This document shows, one piece after another, positions 17,276-25,475 of a stretch of DNA of 64,000 nucleotides. Location of the stretch: positions 1 to 64,000 of the forward strand of contig JAVBOH010000015.1 in assembly GCA_031550725.1 (NCBI GenBank), written 5' to 3'. A program made the translations under genes and the position numbers. The notes beneath the pieces were generated by a model, which had not been told where the DNA came from, ran no database searches, and was given only the letters and a program-made list of their open reading frames with translations. The DNA comes from UBA946 sp031550725. GTDB taxonomy: Bacteria > Bacillota > Clostridia > Oscillospirales > Ruminococcaceae. Position 1 is the stretch's first letter. Every line of letters starts with the position of its first letter.

Positions 17276-19681
17276 TTATGCTCTAAGTTCAGCACCAATC
17301 TTAGCAAGTTCTTTAAGCACCTTATTTACAGCACCATCAGCTTGTTCGTCAGTCAAAGTACCATCGTGTGAACGCATTGTAATCTTGTAAGCAACAGACT
17401 TTTTACCCTGTGCAACCTGCTTGCCCTGATAAACGTCAAACAAAGCAACTGATTCAAGTATCTTGCCAACTGCAGATTTAATAGCCTTTTCAAGAGCAGC
17501 AACAGGAAGTGTTTCATCACAAACAATTGCAAGGTCACGAGTAGTCGCAGGGAACTTTGGCAGCGGCTTATAAGTTTTTTCTAGGTCAGCATTAGCCATC
17601 ATTTCAGGAACTAAAAGCTTTGCAGCATATGCTTTTACACCAATATCATAATTATCAAGAACATCAGGATGAAGCTCACCGAAAATACCAATCTCCTCGC
17701 CATTTACGCTGACAACAGCAACACGCCCCTGATGGAAAGCAACATATTCATCAAACCTGCATTCAGAAGTTGCAGCCATGATTTCATAATCCTTAACACC
17801 ACTCTTGTTAAGTACACCCTCAACAATACCCTTAAGGTTATAAAAATCAATGTTTCCAGTAGTATCGTACATACCAATGCCAAGGCGAAGCGGCTCATTT
17901 GGAAGCTCTTCATTTTCTACTGGGATATACTCATTTCCAAGCTCAAATACCGAGCATTCAGTGTTTCTGAAATTATAGTTACGAGCAAGCACCTCACAAA
18001 TTGATGGTAAAATAGTAGTTCTCATAACGCTTGTGTCTTCGCCAAGTGGGTTTGTGATTGTAACAGTATTGCGAAGCTTTGAATTTTCAGGAAGATTAAT
18101 TTTATCAAAATACTTAGGTGAGATGAAAGAAAAAGTAGCAATTTCATTAACACCCATAGCAAACATAGCATTCTTGATATTTCTTTCAAACAACTGCTTT
18201 GGAGTGCGCTTTGCTTTAGCAACACCACGGATAATTGTACCCTCGATATTGTTGTAGCCATATATTCTTGCAACTTCTTCTGCAACATCAGCCTGACACT
18301 CAATATCAATTCTGTAATATGGAGAAACAACTTTTTGGTCCTTGATTTCGAAACCAAGGCTAGTTAAATATTTTACCATATCACTTTCAGAAATATTTGT
18401 ACCAAGGAAAGTATTTATCCATGCAGGATTAAATTCAACTGTACGTGGAGTTTTATCAGAATAATCGCAGTCAATTATATTGTGTACAACCTCGCCACAA
18501 CCTAATTCTTCAACAAGCTCAAACGCTCTGATTATAGCAGGATAGCAATTCTGTGCATCAAGACCCTTTTCAAATCTTGCAGATGCATCTGTTCTCATGC
18601 CTAGTTTTTTTGCTGTGGTACGTACGGATGCACCATCAAAGCAGGCAGCCTCGAAAACAACAGTTGTAGTATCATCCATGATACCGCTGTACTCTCCGCC
18701 CATAACACCAGCAACAGCAACAGGCTTATTAGCATCAGCAATAACAAGCATTTCACTAGAAAGCTCACGGTCAATACCATCAAGAGTAGTAATTTTTTCA
18801 CCAGAAATTGCATTGCGCACAATGATTGATGATCCATCAACATAACGCAAGTCAAACGCATGCATAGGATGACCATATTCAAGCATAACAAAGTTAGTTA
18901 TATCAACAAAATTATTGATAGGACGAACGCCGCTAGCACGAAGTCTTTCTCTCATCCAGCGTGGTGACTCACCGATTTTAACATTCTTAACAACACCAGC
19001 AATATAACGTGAGCAAAGCTTGCTGTTCTCAATTTTAACAGACATAATATCATTTATATCGACTGGAACACCCTTGAAAGATGGCTCTTTAACATTAAGA
19101 GGTGAGCCAAATGTTGCAGATGCCTCACGAGCAAGACCTATAACTGAGAAACAGTCAGGACGGTTAGATGTAATCTCAAATTCAACAGTAGTATCGTTAA
19201 GACCAATAGCCTGCTTGATGTCAAGTCCAAGAGTTCTGTCGCAGTCCTCACCTAAAAGGAAGATACCCTCCTCAATTGCATATGGGAAATCATGCTTAGT
19301 AAGACCTAGTTCACCCAAGGAACAAAGCATACCATTTGACTCGACACCACGCAGCTTACCCTTTTTGATGTTAATTCCGTTAGGTAAAGTCGAGCCATGA
19401 AGTGCGCAAGGTACATAATCACCAGCAGACACATTTGGAGCACCAGTAACAATCTGAACAGGAGCATCTGTACCAACATCAACCTGACAAATAACAAGAT
19501 GGTCGGAATCAGGATGAGGAACAACCTCCAAAAGCTTTCCAACAACAACATTTGAAATCTCGCTGCCCTCTGCTTCATAACGTTCAACCTTTGAACCAGA
19601 CATAGTCATATCAGCAACAAACTTCTTTATATCACACTTGCAGTCAGTATAATCAGCAAGCCATTTCATTGACAAATCCAT
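17276..19681 (-). CDS. pheT: Phenylalanine--tRNA ligase beta subunit
   Basis: Forms the alpha2beta2 enzyme that charges tRNA-Phe. The 801 aa length is normal. Visible domains: N-terminal EMAP/OB tRNA-binding domain (residues 40-155, with HPDSDHLVICQVDVG and GAPNVSAGDYVPCALHGSTLP), the B3/B4 editing domain with FEITSNRPDC near 170, B5 (about 400-475), the catalytic-like core, and the C-terminal anticodon-binding FDX-ACB domain (PLPKFPATTRDLAIV near 709). It is the last gene of the T-box operon, 91 bp after pheS. The gap between them contains a GTAGGG repeat fragment. Confidence 0.97.
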   Translation of the reverse strand: MDLSMKWLADYTDCKCDIKKFVADMTMSGSKVERYEAEGSEISNVVVGKLLEVVPHPDSDHLVICQVDVGTDAPVQIVTGAPNVSAGDYVPCALHGSTLPNGINIKKGKLRGVESNGMLCSLGELGLTKHDFPYAIEEGIFLLGEDCDRTLGLDIKQAIGLNDTTVEFEITSNRPDCFSVIGLAREASATFGSPLNVKEPSFKGVPVDINDIMSVKIENSKLCSRYIAGVVKNVKIGESPRWMRERLRASGVRPINNFVDITNFVMLEYGHPMHAFDLRYVDGSSIIVRNAISGEKITTLDGIDRELSSEMLVIADANKPVAVAGVMGGEYSGIMDDTTTVVFEAACFDGASVRTTAKKLGMRTDASARFEKGLDAQNCYPAIIRAFELVEELGCGEVVHNIIDCDYSDKTPRTVEFNPAWINTFLGTNISESDMVKYLTSLGFEIKDQKVVSPYYRIDIECQADVAEEVARIYGYNNIEGTIIRGVAKAKRTPKQLFERNIKNAMFAMGVNEIATFSFISPKYFDKINLPENSKLRNTVTITNPLGEDTSVMRTTILPSICEVLARNYNFRNTECSVFELGNEYIPVENEELPNEPLRLGIGMYDTTGNIDFYNLKGIVEGVLNKSGVKDYEIMAATSECRFDEYVAFHQGRVAVVSVNGEEIGIFGELHPDVLDNYDIGVKAYAAKLLVPEMMANADLEKTYKPLPKFPATTRDLAIVCDETLPVAALEKAIKSAVGKILESVALFDVYQGKQVAQGKKSVAYKITMRSHDGTLTDEQADGAVNKVLKELAKIGAELRA

Positions 19682-19728
19682 TTAATTTCAATCCTTTCAG
19701 TATAATACATTTATATATTTAACACTTT

Positions 19729-19755
19729 TGTAGGGAGCGACGCCCTCGTCGCTCC
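19729..19755. repeat. GTAGGG repeat fragment, half copy
   Basis: TGTAGGGAGCGACGCCCTCG followed by TCGCTCC forms a small GC-rich palindrome in the pheS-pheT gap. It matches one end of the element at 3899-3973 (TGTAGGGA...CGCCCTCG against CGTCCTCG). In the mRNA it would be a hairpin between the two synthetase cistrons. Confidence 0.55.
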
Positions 19756-19772
19756 GTTAAATGTCATATTAA

Positions 19773-20792
19773 TCAGAACTGACCCAAAAATCTCATATCA
19801 TTCTCATAAAGCAAACGCATATCATTGATACTGTATCTGCCCATAGTAATTCTTTCAAGCCCGATACCGAATGCAAAACCACTATAAACATTAGGGTCTA
19901 TTCCACAGCCCTCAAGCACCTTTGGATGCACCATACCAGCACCGAGAAGTTCAATATACCCCTCCTGCTTACACATTGAACACCCTTGTCCATGACAGTT
20001 AAAGCACATAATATCAACCTCAGCGGATGGCTCTGTGTATGGGAAGTGGTGAGGGCGAAGTCTTATTTTGCACTCATCACCATAAAGACGCTGCATCAAA
20101 AGCTCAAGTGTACCCTTTAAATCACCCATAGTAATCCCCTTGTCAATAACAAGCCCCTCAATCTGATGGAAAAGAGGTGAATGTGTAGCATCAACAGCAT
20201 CGGAACGATACACCCTACCTGGTGAAATGATTCTTATAGGAGGTGTAGTTTTCTCCATTGTACGAATTTGTACTGATGAAGTCTGTGTTCGCAAAACAAC
20301 ATTGTCATTAATATAAAATGTATCCTGTGTATCTCTTGCAGGATGGTGAGGCGGCATATTCAAAGCCTCAAAGCAATAGTGGTCTGTTTCAACCTCAGGA
20401 CCCTCAACAATATCAAATCCCATGCCAAGAAAAACATCCTCAACCTCAGCTAGAACTGCATTAAGCGGATGTGGTCTGCCTATCTTAACAGACTTGCTAG
20501 GAAGTGTAACATCAATAGTTTCAGCCGCCATTTTCTTTGCTGCAAGTGCAGACTTTAGTGCCGATGTTTTTTCGGAAATTTCAGTTTCAATCTTTTCTCT
20601 GACAGTATTTGCAAGATGTCCAATAACAGGACGTTCCTCCGCTGTAAGCTTACCCATCTGCTTTAGAATAGATGTCAGCTCTCCTTTTTTACCTAAAAAC
20701 TTAACTCGCAAGCTCTCCAGTACCTCAATATTGTCGCAAACTTCAAGCTCACTCATTGCAAGCTTTCCAATCTGTTCAAGCTGCTCTTTCAT
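19773..20792 (-). CDS. pheS: Phenylalanine--tRNA ligase alpha subunit
   Basis: Catalytic subunit for phenylalanyl-tRNA synthesis. The 339 aa protein has the N-terminal coiled-coil arm (residues 1-90), then the class II core. Core motifs are GRPHPLNAV near 109, MGFDIVEGPEVETD, HPARDTQDTFY (motif 2 region, substrate loop), LRTQTSSVQIR, GRVYRSDAVDATHSP, and the motif 3 segment SGFAFGIGLERITMGRY with the class II arginine. The start ATG is 15 bp after the upstream membrane-protein gene, so the three genes form one T-box-controlled transcript. Confidence 0.97.
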   Translation of the reverse strand: MKEQLEQIGKLAMSELEVCDNIEVLESLRVKFLGKKGELTSILKQMGKLTAEERPVIGHLANTVREKIETEISEKTSALKSALAAKKMAAETIDVTLPSKSVKIGRPHPLNAVLAEVEDVFLGMGFDIVEGPEVETDHYCFEALNMPPHHPARDTQDTFYINDNVVLRTQTSSVQIRTMEKTTPPIRIISPGRVYRSDAVDATHSPLFHQIEGLVIDKGITMGDLKGTLELLMQRLYGDECKIRLRPHHFPYTEPSAEVDIMCFNCHGQGCSMCKQEGYIELLGAGMVHPKVLEGCGIDPNVYSGFAFGIGLERITMGRYSINDMRLLYENDMRFLGQF

Positions 20793-20807
20793 TTAAAACC
20801 CAACCTT

Positions 20808-21293
20808 TCATTTTTTATATTTTTCATTTAATGTATTTATCTGCTTTATATAGTCCTGCTCCGAGATGTTACCCATCTCAAAAAGTCTGTCGAACTCGTC
20901 TTTCTCATTAACAAATGTTATAAATTCTTCATTAAGATACCCTGCAGTTATATTGTCATTATAATCCTTTTCGTTTTGGTTATCCGCTTTAATGTCAGAA
21001 ACATACATCATCAGATTTTTTTGCAGGTTGTTTAATATACCTCTTAACAACAGCAATATAACATTAAGCACAATAGCTATAATGCCTATTATCCATGCAT
21101 ACTCAACAAGCATAGTAAAACTTATATCTAAATCTGTAAACGCTTCTAATCCATAAGATACAGGTATTATCAGAAACATTGCGATAAATGTTAATTCCAA
21201 AAATCCCAAAGCAGATTTTGAAATCAATCCAAGTATGGTGACAATTCCAAGCAATATAAACGCAGGTATCTTTAATATTTTTCTGATAAACAC
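20808..21293 (-). CDS. Small membrane protein with SHOCT-like tail
   Basis: The frame is open from an ATG at 21377, but that stretch is the antiterminator/terminator of the T-box leader. I therefore place the start at one of two adjacent GTG codons (21293 or 21296), although neither has an ideal ribosome site. The protein then has about 161 aa: four hydrophobic helices in residues 8-90, a linker, and a C-terminal DRLFEMGNISEQDYIKQIN segment. That segment has the L-x-G-x-I-S/T-x-x-E/D-[FY] pattern of SHOCT domains. Its location between the T-box and pheS is unusual, and its function is unknown. Confidence 0.7.
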   Translation of the reverse strand: MFIRKILKIPAFILLGIVTILGLISKSALGFLELTFIAMFLIIPVSYGLEAFTDLDISFTMLVEYAWIIGIIAIVLNVILLLLRGILNNLQKNLMMYVSDIKADNQNEKDYNDNITAGYLNEEFITFVNEKDEFDRLFEMGNISEQDYIKQINTLNEKYKK

Positions 21294-21301
21294 CACCCCA
21301 A

Positions 21302-21643
21302 TAAAAAAAGTCCTGTCCCAAAACGGAACAAGACACAATAAATCCTGTTTATACCACCATTCATAAAGGACAAACATCCCTCTCGCTTTAACGCAGCATA
21401 CGTTTCAGCCTACAAATATTTTTGCATAAAAAATATCTTCAGCCAAACCACTCGTGAGTGAATTTCACAAATCTCTAGCATAAGGATGCTCACAGCAAAT
21501 ACATCCATCTCTGAATATGCATAATTCAATATTTCGTAAGAAATACCTAATTTTAAGGTTTGCTACTGTACTCAGTCAATATGTTTAACGGTTATTTTAA
21601 TATTACTATATGAGTTTTAAAACACCATATAAATAATACCTAT
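21302..21643 (-). promoter_or_regulatory. T-box leader, phenylalanine specifier
   Basis: Leader of the pheST operon, which senses uncharged tRNA-Phe. On the minus strand I can follow these parts. Stem I has the AGAGAT motif and a terminal loop segment GCTGTGAG between GGATG and CATCC. The specifier side GAAATTCACTC carries TTC, a Phe codon. The T-box antiterminator segment ATGGTGGTAT contains TGGT, fitting tRNA-Phe ACCA. A terminator follows: GTCTTGTTCC, loop, GGGACAGGAC and a run of eight T's (about 21302-21336). With uncharged tRNA the TGGT bulge pairs with the acceptor end and the terminator does not form. Confidence 0.85.
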
Positions 21644-21649
21644 ACATAT

Positions 21650-21678
21650 ATTATATACAATAAAATATAATTTTGCAA
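21650..21678 (-). promoter_or_regulatory. Promoter of the T-box/pheST operon
   Basis: On the minus strand TTGCAA (21673-21678), a 17-nt spacer and TATAAT (21650-21655). Transcription would begin near 21643, giving a leader of about 340 nt before the terminator, a plausible length for a T-box. Confidence 0.65.
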
Positions 21679-21689
21679 GCATTTTTTCC

Positions 21690-21718
21690 TTGAAAGTTCA
21701 AAAAAAATGTGTTATAAT
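21690..21718 (+). promoter_or_regulatory. Promoter of the DUF6106-like gene
   Basis: TTGAAA (21690-21695), a 17-nt spacer and TATAAT (21713-21718), 38 bp before the ATG. It diverges from the T-box promoter only about 35 bp away. Confidence 0.65.
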
Positions 21719-21756
21719 GATTATACACAAATTTTCAGTGCAAAAAGGAGTTAAAA

Positions 21757-22260
21757 ATGGATATATTTGTTGAACAAATTGTTAAAAAGCCATCTGGCAG
21801 AAAGGAAATGCTTTTAAAAGCACTTATTGGTATAGGAGCAGGTTTGATTTCAGCAGTTGGTGTATTGCTGCTTGGATCATATGCTTTAGTTGTGATTGTG
21901 GGTGTTTTTTATGGTGCATACTGGTTAATGACAGGTCTTGACTGTGAGTACGAATATATCGTTACAAACGGAGAGATTGATATTGATAAAATTGTTGCCA
22001 AAAGAAAAAGAAAGCGCCTTATTACAATTAAAGCCTCAACATTCGAAAGCTATGGTGAGTATAAAGATGCTCCAAAACTTGAAAGCAATGTAACAGTTGT
22101 AAAGGCTGACGGCAATGGGGATAATCCTTTATATTATGCTGATTTCAAACATAATTCAATCGGAAATGCAAGGCTTGTATTTTCACCAAACGAACGTGTT
22201 TTAGAGGCTTTAAAGCCATTTTTGCCACGTTCCATACGTACATCAATGAAAAATAATTAA
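21757..22260 (+). CDS. DUF6106-like membrane protein
   Basis: The 167 aa product has an N-terminal MDIFVEQIVKK segment and two closely spaced hydrophobic helices (about residues 20-58). A cytoplasmic beta-rich domain follows with EYIVTNGEIDIDKIVAKRKRKR near 68-90, resembling PH/YcxB-like folds that begin YxVTNGxIxID. I recall this family as DUF6106, common in Clostridia and uncharacterised, but the name is from memory. AAAGGAG lies 7 nt before ATG. The next gene, an AcpS relative, starts 67 bp downstream. Confidence 0.7.
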   Translation: MDIFVEQIVKKPSGRKEMLLKALIGIGAGLISAVGVLLLGSYALVVIVGVFYGAYWLMTGLDCEYEYIVTNGEIDIDKIVAKRKRKRLITIKASTFESYGEYKDAPKLESNVTVVKADGNGDNPLYYADFKHNSIGNARLVFSPNERVLEALKPFLPRSIRTSMKNN

Positions 22261-22327
22261 ATCTGCTTTTTTTGCGGTTATGCTGTTCTAATTTATTTTG
22301 TTTTATTTTTAAGGAGTATATATTTTT

Positions 22328-22693
22328 ATGATTCAAGGTTTATATTTTGTTGATATGCCGCATATGAAAAAGCTTGCGATGATGCCAAGATTTCGTTCGA
22401 GAATTTTTTCTCCTCAGGAAATTAAGTACCTAATGGGTAAGGACTTTTCACCTTACATTATAGCTGAAATGTACTGTGGAAAAATAGCTTTTAAAAAAGC
22501 AATGGGTGCTGCTTTTAACGGATGCAATTTAAATGAAGTTTCTGTTATGGCTGATTACAGCGGGCAGTATTATTTAAGTCTGCAAGGCAGAGCAAAAATG
22601 CAGTTTACTTTCAAAAAAGTAAAAGCGACAGTTGCCTGCTCGCACTCAAATAAAATCGCTATGGCTAGTGTTATCTTTTTTGATGCTCAGTAA
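22328..22693 (+). CDS. Divergent holo-ACP synthase (AcpS-like)
   Basis: AcpS transfers the 4'-phosphopantetheine arm of CoA to acyl carrier protein. The 121 aa length, RFRSRIFSPQEIKYL (residues 21-35, matching RF-x-x-RIFTPxEI), KIAFKKAMGAAFNG (52-65) and the terminal CSHSNKIAMASVI match the family. The gene also precedes nnr, a frequent AcpS neighbour. Two deviations stand out. The N-terminal VDIV/E motif is VDMPHM, with Asp9 kept. The magnesium-binding Glu of the KEAF motif is Ile53 here. Activity is therefore doubtful; it may be a degenerate paralogue or may have changed function. AAGGAG lies 11 nt before ATG. Confidence 0.75.
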   Translation: MIQGLYFVDMPHMKKLAMMPRFRSRIFSPQEIKYLMGKDFSPYIIAEMYCGKIAFKKAMGAAFNGCNLNEVSVMADYSGQYYLSLQGRAKMQFTFKKVKATVACSHSNKIAMASVIFFDAQ

Positions 22694-22753
22694 CATCTTA
22701 GTTTTATTATAGTATACCCTATAATAAACTCACATTAGGAAAGGGTGATTTTT

Positions 22754-24298
22754 ATGATTTTTGCAACCCCTGAACAAATGCATTTCATAGAGTCTGTATC
22801 GGATAAAACTGCATTGAAATACAGTCAGCTGATGGATAATGCCGCATCTGAGGTTACTCAGCTTATTGCAATGATAATGAATGAAGTTGACGTTACCGAT
22901 GGTATTGTCATACTTTGCGGTCACGGAAACAATGCAGCTGATGGTTTTACCATTGCAAAAAATCTTGCTGATTACGGTGTTTCTATTACTGTTGTTCTTG
23001 CTGATGGTGACCCTGATTCAATTTTAGCTATTAATAGATATTGTGAGATGGGTAATGAAAAAAATATTGAAGTTTTAAATTTAAACGACAATATCGACAG
23101 GGCTTTTGCTTGTTTTTCATCAGCCGCTATAATTGTTGATGCGGTTTTCGGTATTGGATTCAGAGGTAATTCTCTGCCTCCGGCTGTGAAAGCTTGTTTC
23201 TCGTTTGTAAAAAGATGCTCTGCCATAAAAATAGCTGTTGATGTTCCTTCAGGCGGTAACTGCCTTAATGGCGAGGCTGATGAAAGTACTCTTAAATGTG
23301 ATTATACTGTTACATTCGGCTTTAAAAAGGTTGGAATGCTTTTAGAGCCATTAAAATCACTTTGCGGTGAAATTATCGTGAGTGAAATCGGTCTTTCGGA
23401 AAATCTTTTTGATGGTGTTGAATTTGTTGCCACAGAAGCTGTGGAAAATGATGTAAGCCCGCTATTCCCTGAAAGAAAGTCCGATTCACATAAGGGTGAT
23501 TTCGGACGCATCTTAAATATTGCTGGAAATAACTGCATGAGTGGTGCTGCTGCATTATCAACACTGTCAGCACTTCGTTCAGGTGCAGGGCTTGTTCGTC
23601 TTGCCTCAACTGAAACTGTCATAAACAGGCTTGCATCATCTATTTTTGAAGCAACCTACCTTCCTCTTTCCGAAAATAAAGATGGTCTTATTTCAGACGA
23701 AAATCTACCAGAAATTTTATCGGCTGCGCAAACTATGTCTGCTGTTTCAATCGGAAGCGGACTTGGAGTTTCCGAATCTACAAAGAAAATTGTGTATGAA
23801 CTCATATCAAATGCAGATTGTCCGATTATTTTGGACGCAGACGGAATAAACTGCCTTGTGGACAACATAGATATTATTAAGAACACAAAAAACAAGCTCA
23901 TTATTACTCCTCATGCAGCTGAGCTTGCACGTATTCATAAGGCATCCGGTATTAATTGTGATAAAGACAGGCTTTCCATCGCCATTGCATTATCAAAAGT
24001 ATTCAAAATTGTTGTCGTTGCAAAGGGTTCGCCTACATTTATTGTTGGTGACGGCAAGGTTTTTGTATGCCAGTCTGGTAATCCTGGACTTAGCAAGGGC
24101 GGCAGCGGCGATGTGCTTACTGGTATCATCACAGGATTTACCGCACAAGGTTTATCACCGATTGATGCTGCCGTTGCAGGCGTTTATGTGCATGGACTTG
24201 CTGCTGATATGGTTGCATCAAAGTCATCACAAATTGGTATGTTGCCTTATGATGTAATCAATGAATTGCCTTTTGTGTTCAATAAATGGAACAGATAA
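22754..24298 (+). CDS. nnr: Bifunctional NAD(P)H-hydrate epimerase/dehydratase
   Basis: Repairs hydrated NADH and NADPH. The N-terminal YjeF_N epimerase domain (about residues 1-215) shows LCGHGNNAADGFTIAKNL near 54-71 and VDAVFGIGFRG, with IAVDVPSGGNCLNGE near 155. The C-terminal carbohydrate-kinase-like ADP/ATP-dependent dehydratase domain (220-514) has SHKGDFGRILNIAG, LRSGAGLVRLAS, ILDADGINCL near 360, ITPHAAELARI and KGGSGDVLTGIITGF with the catalytic Asp. The two-domain arrangement is typical of bacterial Nnr. I chose the ATG at 22754 over an upstream in-frame GTG, because AGGAAAGG is 8 nt before it. Confidence 0.93.
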   Translation: MIFATPEQMHFIESVSDKTALKYSQLMDNAASEVTQLIAMIMNEVDVTDGIVILCGHGNNAADGFTIAKNLADYGVSITVVLADGDPDSILAINRYCEMGNEKNIEVLNLNDNIDRAFACFSSAAIIVDAVFGIGFRGNSLPPAVKACFSFVKRCSAIKIAVDVPSGGNCLNGEADESTLKCDYTVTFGFKKVGMLLEPLKSLCGEIIVSEIGLSENLFDGVEFVATEAVENDVSPLFPERKSDSHKGDFGRILNIAGNNCMSGAAALSTLSALRSGAGLVRLASTETVINRLASSIFEATYLPLSENKDGLISDENLPEILSAAQTMSAVSIGSGLGVSESTKKIVYELISNADCPIILDADGINCLVDNIDIIKNTKNKLIITPHAAELARIHKASGINCDKDRLSIAIALSKVFKIVVVAKGSPTFIVGDGKVFVCQSGNPGLSKGGSGDVLTGIITGFTAQGLSPIDAAVAGVYVHGLAADMVASKSSQIGMLPYDVINELPFVFNKWNR

Positions 24299-24320
24299 GG
24301 TATCGTTACTAAAACTTTTA

Positions 24321-24349
24321 CCCTCTGTTCGATTATTTTGAACGGAGGG
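24321..24349 (+). terminator. Hairpin that also holds the next gene's ribosome site
   Basis: CCCTCTGTTC (24321-24330) and GAACGGAGGG (24340-24349) form a 10-bp stem (one G-T pair) followed by TTTTCTC. It looks like a weak terminator for nnr. Its 3' arm contains GGAGGG, the only ribosome-binding site for the lipoprotein gene starting at 24357, so the stem would block its translation. Confidence 0.6.
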
Positions 24350-24356
24350 TTTTCTC

Positions 24357-24944
24357 ATGAAAAAAAGATTTTTTACACTAATTTTACTTCTCGCAGTACT
24401 TATGCTTTTTACAGCCTGCAAAAGCATACAGGATGTTGTAAAATCCAAATCACCTGACCTCAACAAAGCTTTCACCAGCAATGTAACAATCACATATAAT
24501 GACAACGAAGTCAAGGCTGTTGTCACAAGATATGGCACAGGTATCTGGGATATGGAGATTGTTTCTCCTGATTCACTGGCTGGCATGACTATTAATTATA
24601 GTCCGAACGGTGTAAATGTTATGCTTGGTGAGATGTCATTTGATGTTCCACTTGAAAACATTAACAGCGGCTCTGTTTTCAACGCTGTTTTTAATGTTAT
24701 TGATAATGCTGCTGCAATGCCTGAAATGGATTTCTCGCAAACTGCCGAAGGTCCGACTTTCTTTGGAACATCGTCTGTCGGCAGTTATGCACTCACTTTC
24801 GATCCAAATACTAATATGCTCACCAATGTTTCAATCCCTGACTTAGACATTAATGTGAAAGTTGATGATGTAAGAGAACTTTCATCAAATATTCATGATG
24901 TTACAGAAACCACAACAACTGAAACTACAACTGCGGTTTCGTAA
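24357..24944 (+). CDS. Small lipoprotein of unknown function
   Basis: 195 aa. Residues 1-20 are a lipoprotein signal peptide with a basic N-terminus, a Leu-rich core and the lipobox LFTAC, so the mature protein would be lipid-anchored at Cys21 outside the cell. The mature part is beta-rich with motifs such as ISPDSLAGMTINYS and ALTFDPNTNMLTNVSIPDL. This recalls outer-surface proteins of clostridia that end in a low-complexity tail, here TTTTETTTA. No enzymatic motif was recognised. The ribosome site lies inside the upstream hairpin. Confidence 0.75.
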   Translation: MKKRFFTLILLLAVLMLFTACKSIQDVVKSKSPDLNKAFTSNVTITYNDNEVKAVVTRYGTGIWDMEIVSPDSLAGMTINYSPNGVNVMLGEMSFDVPLENINSGSVFNAVFNVIDNAAAMPEMDFSQTAEGPTFFGTSSVGSYALTFDPNTNMLTNVSIPDLDINVKVDDVRELSSNIHDVTETTTTETTTAVS

Positions 24945-25149
24945 TGTTTTCGTTAAGTTATCGCTAAAGTTTTGATTTTACGTACTTTTTCGATAAATGT
25001 TCTACATATCTTCACATTTCTATCACAATTATAAGCTATACTATACGTAATGAGAAATGCAAAAGTTACCAATTAATCAAGATTGTTCTTAGCATTATCT
25101 TGACGAAATACAAACCGCTTAGCTTTGTATATTTCGTAACATTGACTTA

Positions 25150-25338
25150 TACCTCGGTCTTAAGAGGTAAAAAAGGCAGCCTGAAAAAATAATGGATGTG
25201 CCTATAAATTTTACATATGCGGTCCTGTGATGTGAAAATTCACTTTATAGGGCGGCAGTCCAAAAACATCTGCTATTTGTTAATTGCAGTTAATATATTT
25301 AAGCTGTTGCACGATTATTTGTGTAACAGCTTTTTTTG
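25150..25338 (+). ncRNA. Candidate structured ncRNA ending in a strong terminator
   Basis: The 531-bp gap between the lipoprotein gene and ppk holds a structured, non-coding stretch. GCCTATAAA near 25200 pairs with TTTATAGGGC near 25244-25253, enclosing smaller pairings. A loop-rich GGCGGCAGTCC region follows, then a clean terminator (AAGCTGTTGCAC, loop, GTGTAACAGC, seven T's; 25301-25338). TTGACT at 25143 could be part of a promoter but no good -10 was seen, so the 5' end is arbitrary. A 6S-like RNA or a ppk leader are the two ideas I can offer. I could not match any known riboswitch. Confidence 0.45.
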
Positions 25339-25475
25339 TTAAAATCAAGTTAAGTTGTATTGGATAATTTAACGCAATGATGCTTGACTTTATTAATGTT
25401 AAATTATATAATTGTTGTATGATGCATATAATTAAAAGACGTAAAACTATAATTCAAAAGGGATGACTTTATTTA

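Noticed and set aside
21294..21377. Upstream ATG start for the SHOCT-tail membrane protein
   Set aside because: This stretch is the T-box antiterminator and terminator; the peptide it would encode comes from regulatory RNA sequence.
25050..25338. Signal recognition particle RNA or tmRNA
   Set aside because: The conserved SRP loop (GGAAGGAAGCAGCC type) and the tRNA-like ends of tmRNA are absent.
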